Of a stretch of 28,950 bases of DNA, positions 27,043 through 28,950 are shown in pieces (the stretch's first letter is position 1; every line of letters starts with the position of its first letter). The notes beneath the pieces were generated by a model. That model was not told where the DNA came from and did not search any database. It worked only from the letters and a program-made list of their open reading frames with translations. Source of the stretch: a virus; the IMG/VR virus record IMGVR_UViG_3300029267_001812, positions 1 to 28,950 of that record; one strand, given 5' to 3'. Made by a program: the position numbers and the translations under genes.

Positions 27043-28950
27043 ATGGCAAGCATTCAAATCAACGACGTTGACCAACGCGTACAATACACCGCGACGGCGG
27101 GGCAGACTATATTCCCTGTGCCGTTTGTCTTTCTAGCAGATGTGGACATTGTCGTGTACCACACAGTGTTTAGTACCGGCATCACTACCAAGCTAGTGCT
27201 CACAACCAACTACACCCTCACCGGGGCAGGCACAGCGTCAGGTGGCACAATGACCCTGGTTGTCGGTGCTGCTGTTAACGATGTCATCACCATCCTGGGT
27301 GAGACAGCAATTGATAGAACCACCATCTATTCGCCAGTTATATCAGCATTAACCGGAGATGATTTAAACACTGATGCGAACAGGGAAATTATCATTTCCA
27401 AACAACTTGAGACAACGCAGGACTTATTGCAATTGCAATACGCACCTTATGCTGAAGTCTCCCAGAGTGTTAGCGTCACAACTGACCGCTGGCTACCAAG
27501 ACTGCAGGCTGAGCAAACATGGCAAATGAATGTTGCCGGGACTGAGATTATTGCCGTTGCTGCACCACCGGTTTCAATTGGTTTAAACGCACCGATTACA
27601 ACGGACAACATATTGCTAAAAACTGATTTACCGGCCGGCACAAACATCTTGCAAGAGACAGGTATTTCAGTTACTGACACCAACGACATCAGCGGTGTTG
27701 GGAATCTCACAGCGCAAAACATTACCTTAACAACAAACGCCATTAATGTAACCGGGCCTTTGGCTATTACCCCAACGGGCACACTTACTTTAAACTCTGG
27801 CAGCACCATTAACCTTGTGCCAACCACCACGCTTCAAATCAACAGCGCAAACTTTGCGTCAGAAAGCGGGGGCACAGTTACCCTGACAAATACAGCATTT
27901 GACGCAAACGGAACCGGTAACTCTTTGGCCAATGTTCAGGTTGCAGACTTTGCTAATGCAACAGCGGGTGAACTGATCAGCTGGACAGCAGGGGGTGTGC
28001 CAACCACGATTGCACCTGGAACCGCAACGCATGTTTTAACAAGCAATGGTGCTGGCTCTCTTCCGACCTATCAGGCGATACCAGCCGGAGGTATTAATGA
28101 ATTCAAAAACTCTGTGGTCGCAGCGAGTACCGTAGCTTACACCGCCAGCTACAACAATGGAACGCTGGGTGTTGGGGCAACACTGACAAACACTGCGGCT
28201 TTTGCAGCATTCTCGATTGACGGTTACACACCAACCGGGGGTGACAGGGTTTTAATTAAAGACCAAGCAGCGGCGGCTCAAAACGGAATCTATACCGTGA
28301 CAATCGTGGGTGACGGCGTGACGGCTTGGGTCTTAACACGCGCAACAGACTTTGATGAAACCTTAGAAATGACAGCAGGTTCACTGGTCCCCGTTGAAAA
28401 CAATGGAACAGACAATCCCCTAACGTCCTGGATGCTAGACGGCACTGTGACAACAGTTGGTACAACGGCTGTTGATTTCACGCAGTTTACATACAATTAT
28501 ACTTTTCCCCAGTTAATTGCAGGCGACCCAGGAACAGAGGGGACCGGGATTAATATCGCTGGAACAACTTATGACTCAGCGTTAAAAGTTTCTGACCTGG
28601 GCGGGACAAACCAAGCACAGTTTATCCTGCATCGCCATAGCACAACGCTACCCCCGCTGCTCGTCGGTTCAAGAAGCAACTCAAACGACGAAACGCACGC
28701 AATTGTCACAGACGGTCAAGAACTATTAACCCTGGCAGGCGTTGGCTGGGATGGCACAAACTATGAAATCGGTGCGCGCATAGGCTTCGAAGTCGACGGC
28801 ACTCCCGGGGTCAACGATATGCCCAGCAGAATTGTGTTTGAAGTTTCCCCGGACGGGTCGGCAACACCAGCTGAGGCTATGAGGATATCACAGGACAGAA
28901 CAACGCTTGTCTCTGGAACGCTTGATATAGACCATACTGCAACAATCAGC
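27043..28950 (+). CDS. Tail fibre protein, T7 gp17-like N-terminus (partial, runs off window)
   Basis: The frame from ATG 27043 is open for 636 codons to the window end, so the 3' end is missing. Residues 1-110 resemble the virion-attachment domain of T7 fibres: INDVDQRVQYTATAGQTIFP, then PFVFLADVDIVVYH and VNDVITILGETAIDRTTIYS ('.Y.gd..t..F.v.F..l....i.v ... l.i.R.t'). The middle is Thr/Asn/Val-rich beta repeat (about 200-340). At about 400-445 there is GDRVLIKDQAAAAQNGIYTV and WVLTRATDFDE, a module widespread in phage fibres. The last part is collar or shaft-like. It binds the host receptor. The ribosome site GGGAAA is weak. Confidence 0.88.
   Translation, partial: MASIQINDVDQRVQYTATAGQTIFPVPFVFLADVDIVVYHTVFSTGITTKLVLTTNYTLTGAGTASGGTMTLVVGAAVNDVITILGETAIDRTTIYSPVISALTGDDLNTDANREIIISKQLETTQDLLQLQYAPYAEVSQSVSVTTDRWLPRLQAEQTWQMNVAGTEIIAVAAPPVSIGLNAPITTDNILLKTDLPAGTNILQETGISVTDTNDISGVGNLTAQNITLTTNAINVTGPLAITPTGTLTLNSGSTINLVPTTTLQINSANFASESGGTVTLTNTAFDANGTGNSLANVQVADFANATAGELISWTAGGVPTTIAPGTATHVLTSNGAGSLPTYQAIPAGGINEFKNSVVAASTVAYTASYNNGTLGVGATLTNTAAFAAFSIDGYTPTGGDRVLIKDQAAAAQNGIYTVTIVGDGVTAWVLTRATDFDETLEMTAGSLVPVENNGTDNPLTSWMLDGTVTTVGTTAVDFTQFTYNYTFPQLIAGDPGTEGTGINIAGTTYDSALKVSDLGGTNQAQFILHRHSTTLPPLLVGSRSNSNDETHAIVTDGQELLTLAGVGWDGTNYEIGARIGFEVDGTPGVNDMPSRIVFEVSPDGSATPAEAMRISQDRTTLVSGTLDIDHTATIS

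Noticed and set aside
27447-27830. 127-codon leftward frame opposite the fibre gene
   Set aside because: It is antisense to fibre beta-repeat coding; the Val/Pro-rich product is an artefact of Thr/Asn-rich codons.

Overview
The window is phage DNA (virion or prophage). It is a short-tailed (podovirus) genome in the broad T7/Bcep22-like group, with gammaproteobacterial-style codon use. The evidence is a near-complete podoviral gene set: portal, scaffold, terminase, major capsid, gp11- and gp12-like tail tubular proteins, three consecutive internal virion proteins (gp14, gp15 and gp16 positions) and a T7-type tail fibre. The host genus cannot be fixed from the sequence. I see no integrase, tRNA, rRNA, CRISPR array, IS element, DNA polymerase or RNA polymerase here. 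Both ends cut genes: a rightward gene at the left edge and the rightward tail fibre at the right edge. That is consistent with, but does not prove, a circularly permuted phage map.

Layout. (1) 1-5353: a leftward operon reading exonuclease (YqaJ type), RecT annealing protein, four small or medium head-region genes, portal, Bbp19-like protein and scaffold, with overlapping start/stop codons throughout. It meets the left-edge gene in a bidirectional terminator. (2) 5379-10039: a rightward early block with two ribbon-helix-helix proteins, a duplicated hairpin plus Shine-Dalgarno cassette, a replication-initiator-like protein, small unknowns, a P63C-domain protein, SSB and a small helix-turn-helix protein. 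(3) 10032-12055: a leftward accessory block of unknown small proteins, two very acidic, three probably membrane-associated. (4) 12152-12652: the probable terminase small subunit alone, rightward. (5) 12649-15862: a leftward packaging and lysis operon with two small membrane proteins, a wHTH-like protein, a transglycosylase-like lysin, a VRR-NUC nuclease and the terminase large subunit. (6) 15863-28950: a rightward late operon with a long leader, major capsid, a small capsid-associated protein, a terminator, tail tubular A and B, three internal virion proteins and the tail fibre.

How it works together. Exonuclease, RecT and SSB form a lambda-Red-like recombination set. The Rep-like protein and P63C protein belong to the early phase. 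TerS and TerL package DNA into capsids built from coat and scaffold. The internal virion proteins and fibre mediate adsorption and DNA ejection. Unusually, portal and scaffold lie in one operon with the recombination genes, about 15 kb from the coat gene and on the other strand.

Main regulatory observations. A 13-bp palindrome overlaps the -10 box of two far-apart promoters, one serving the ribbon-helix-helix gene and one the acidic-protein operon. Two hairpin/Shine-Dalgarno cassettes have identical geometry and a compensatory base-pair change. A four-arm inverted-repeat array lies before the lysin. The small terminase gene looks leaderless. Gene functions are judged from motifs and context only; no database search was possible.
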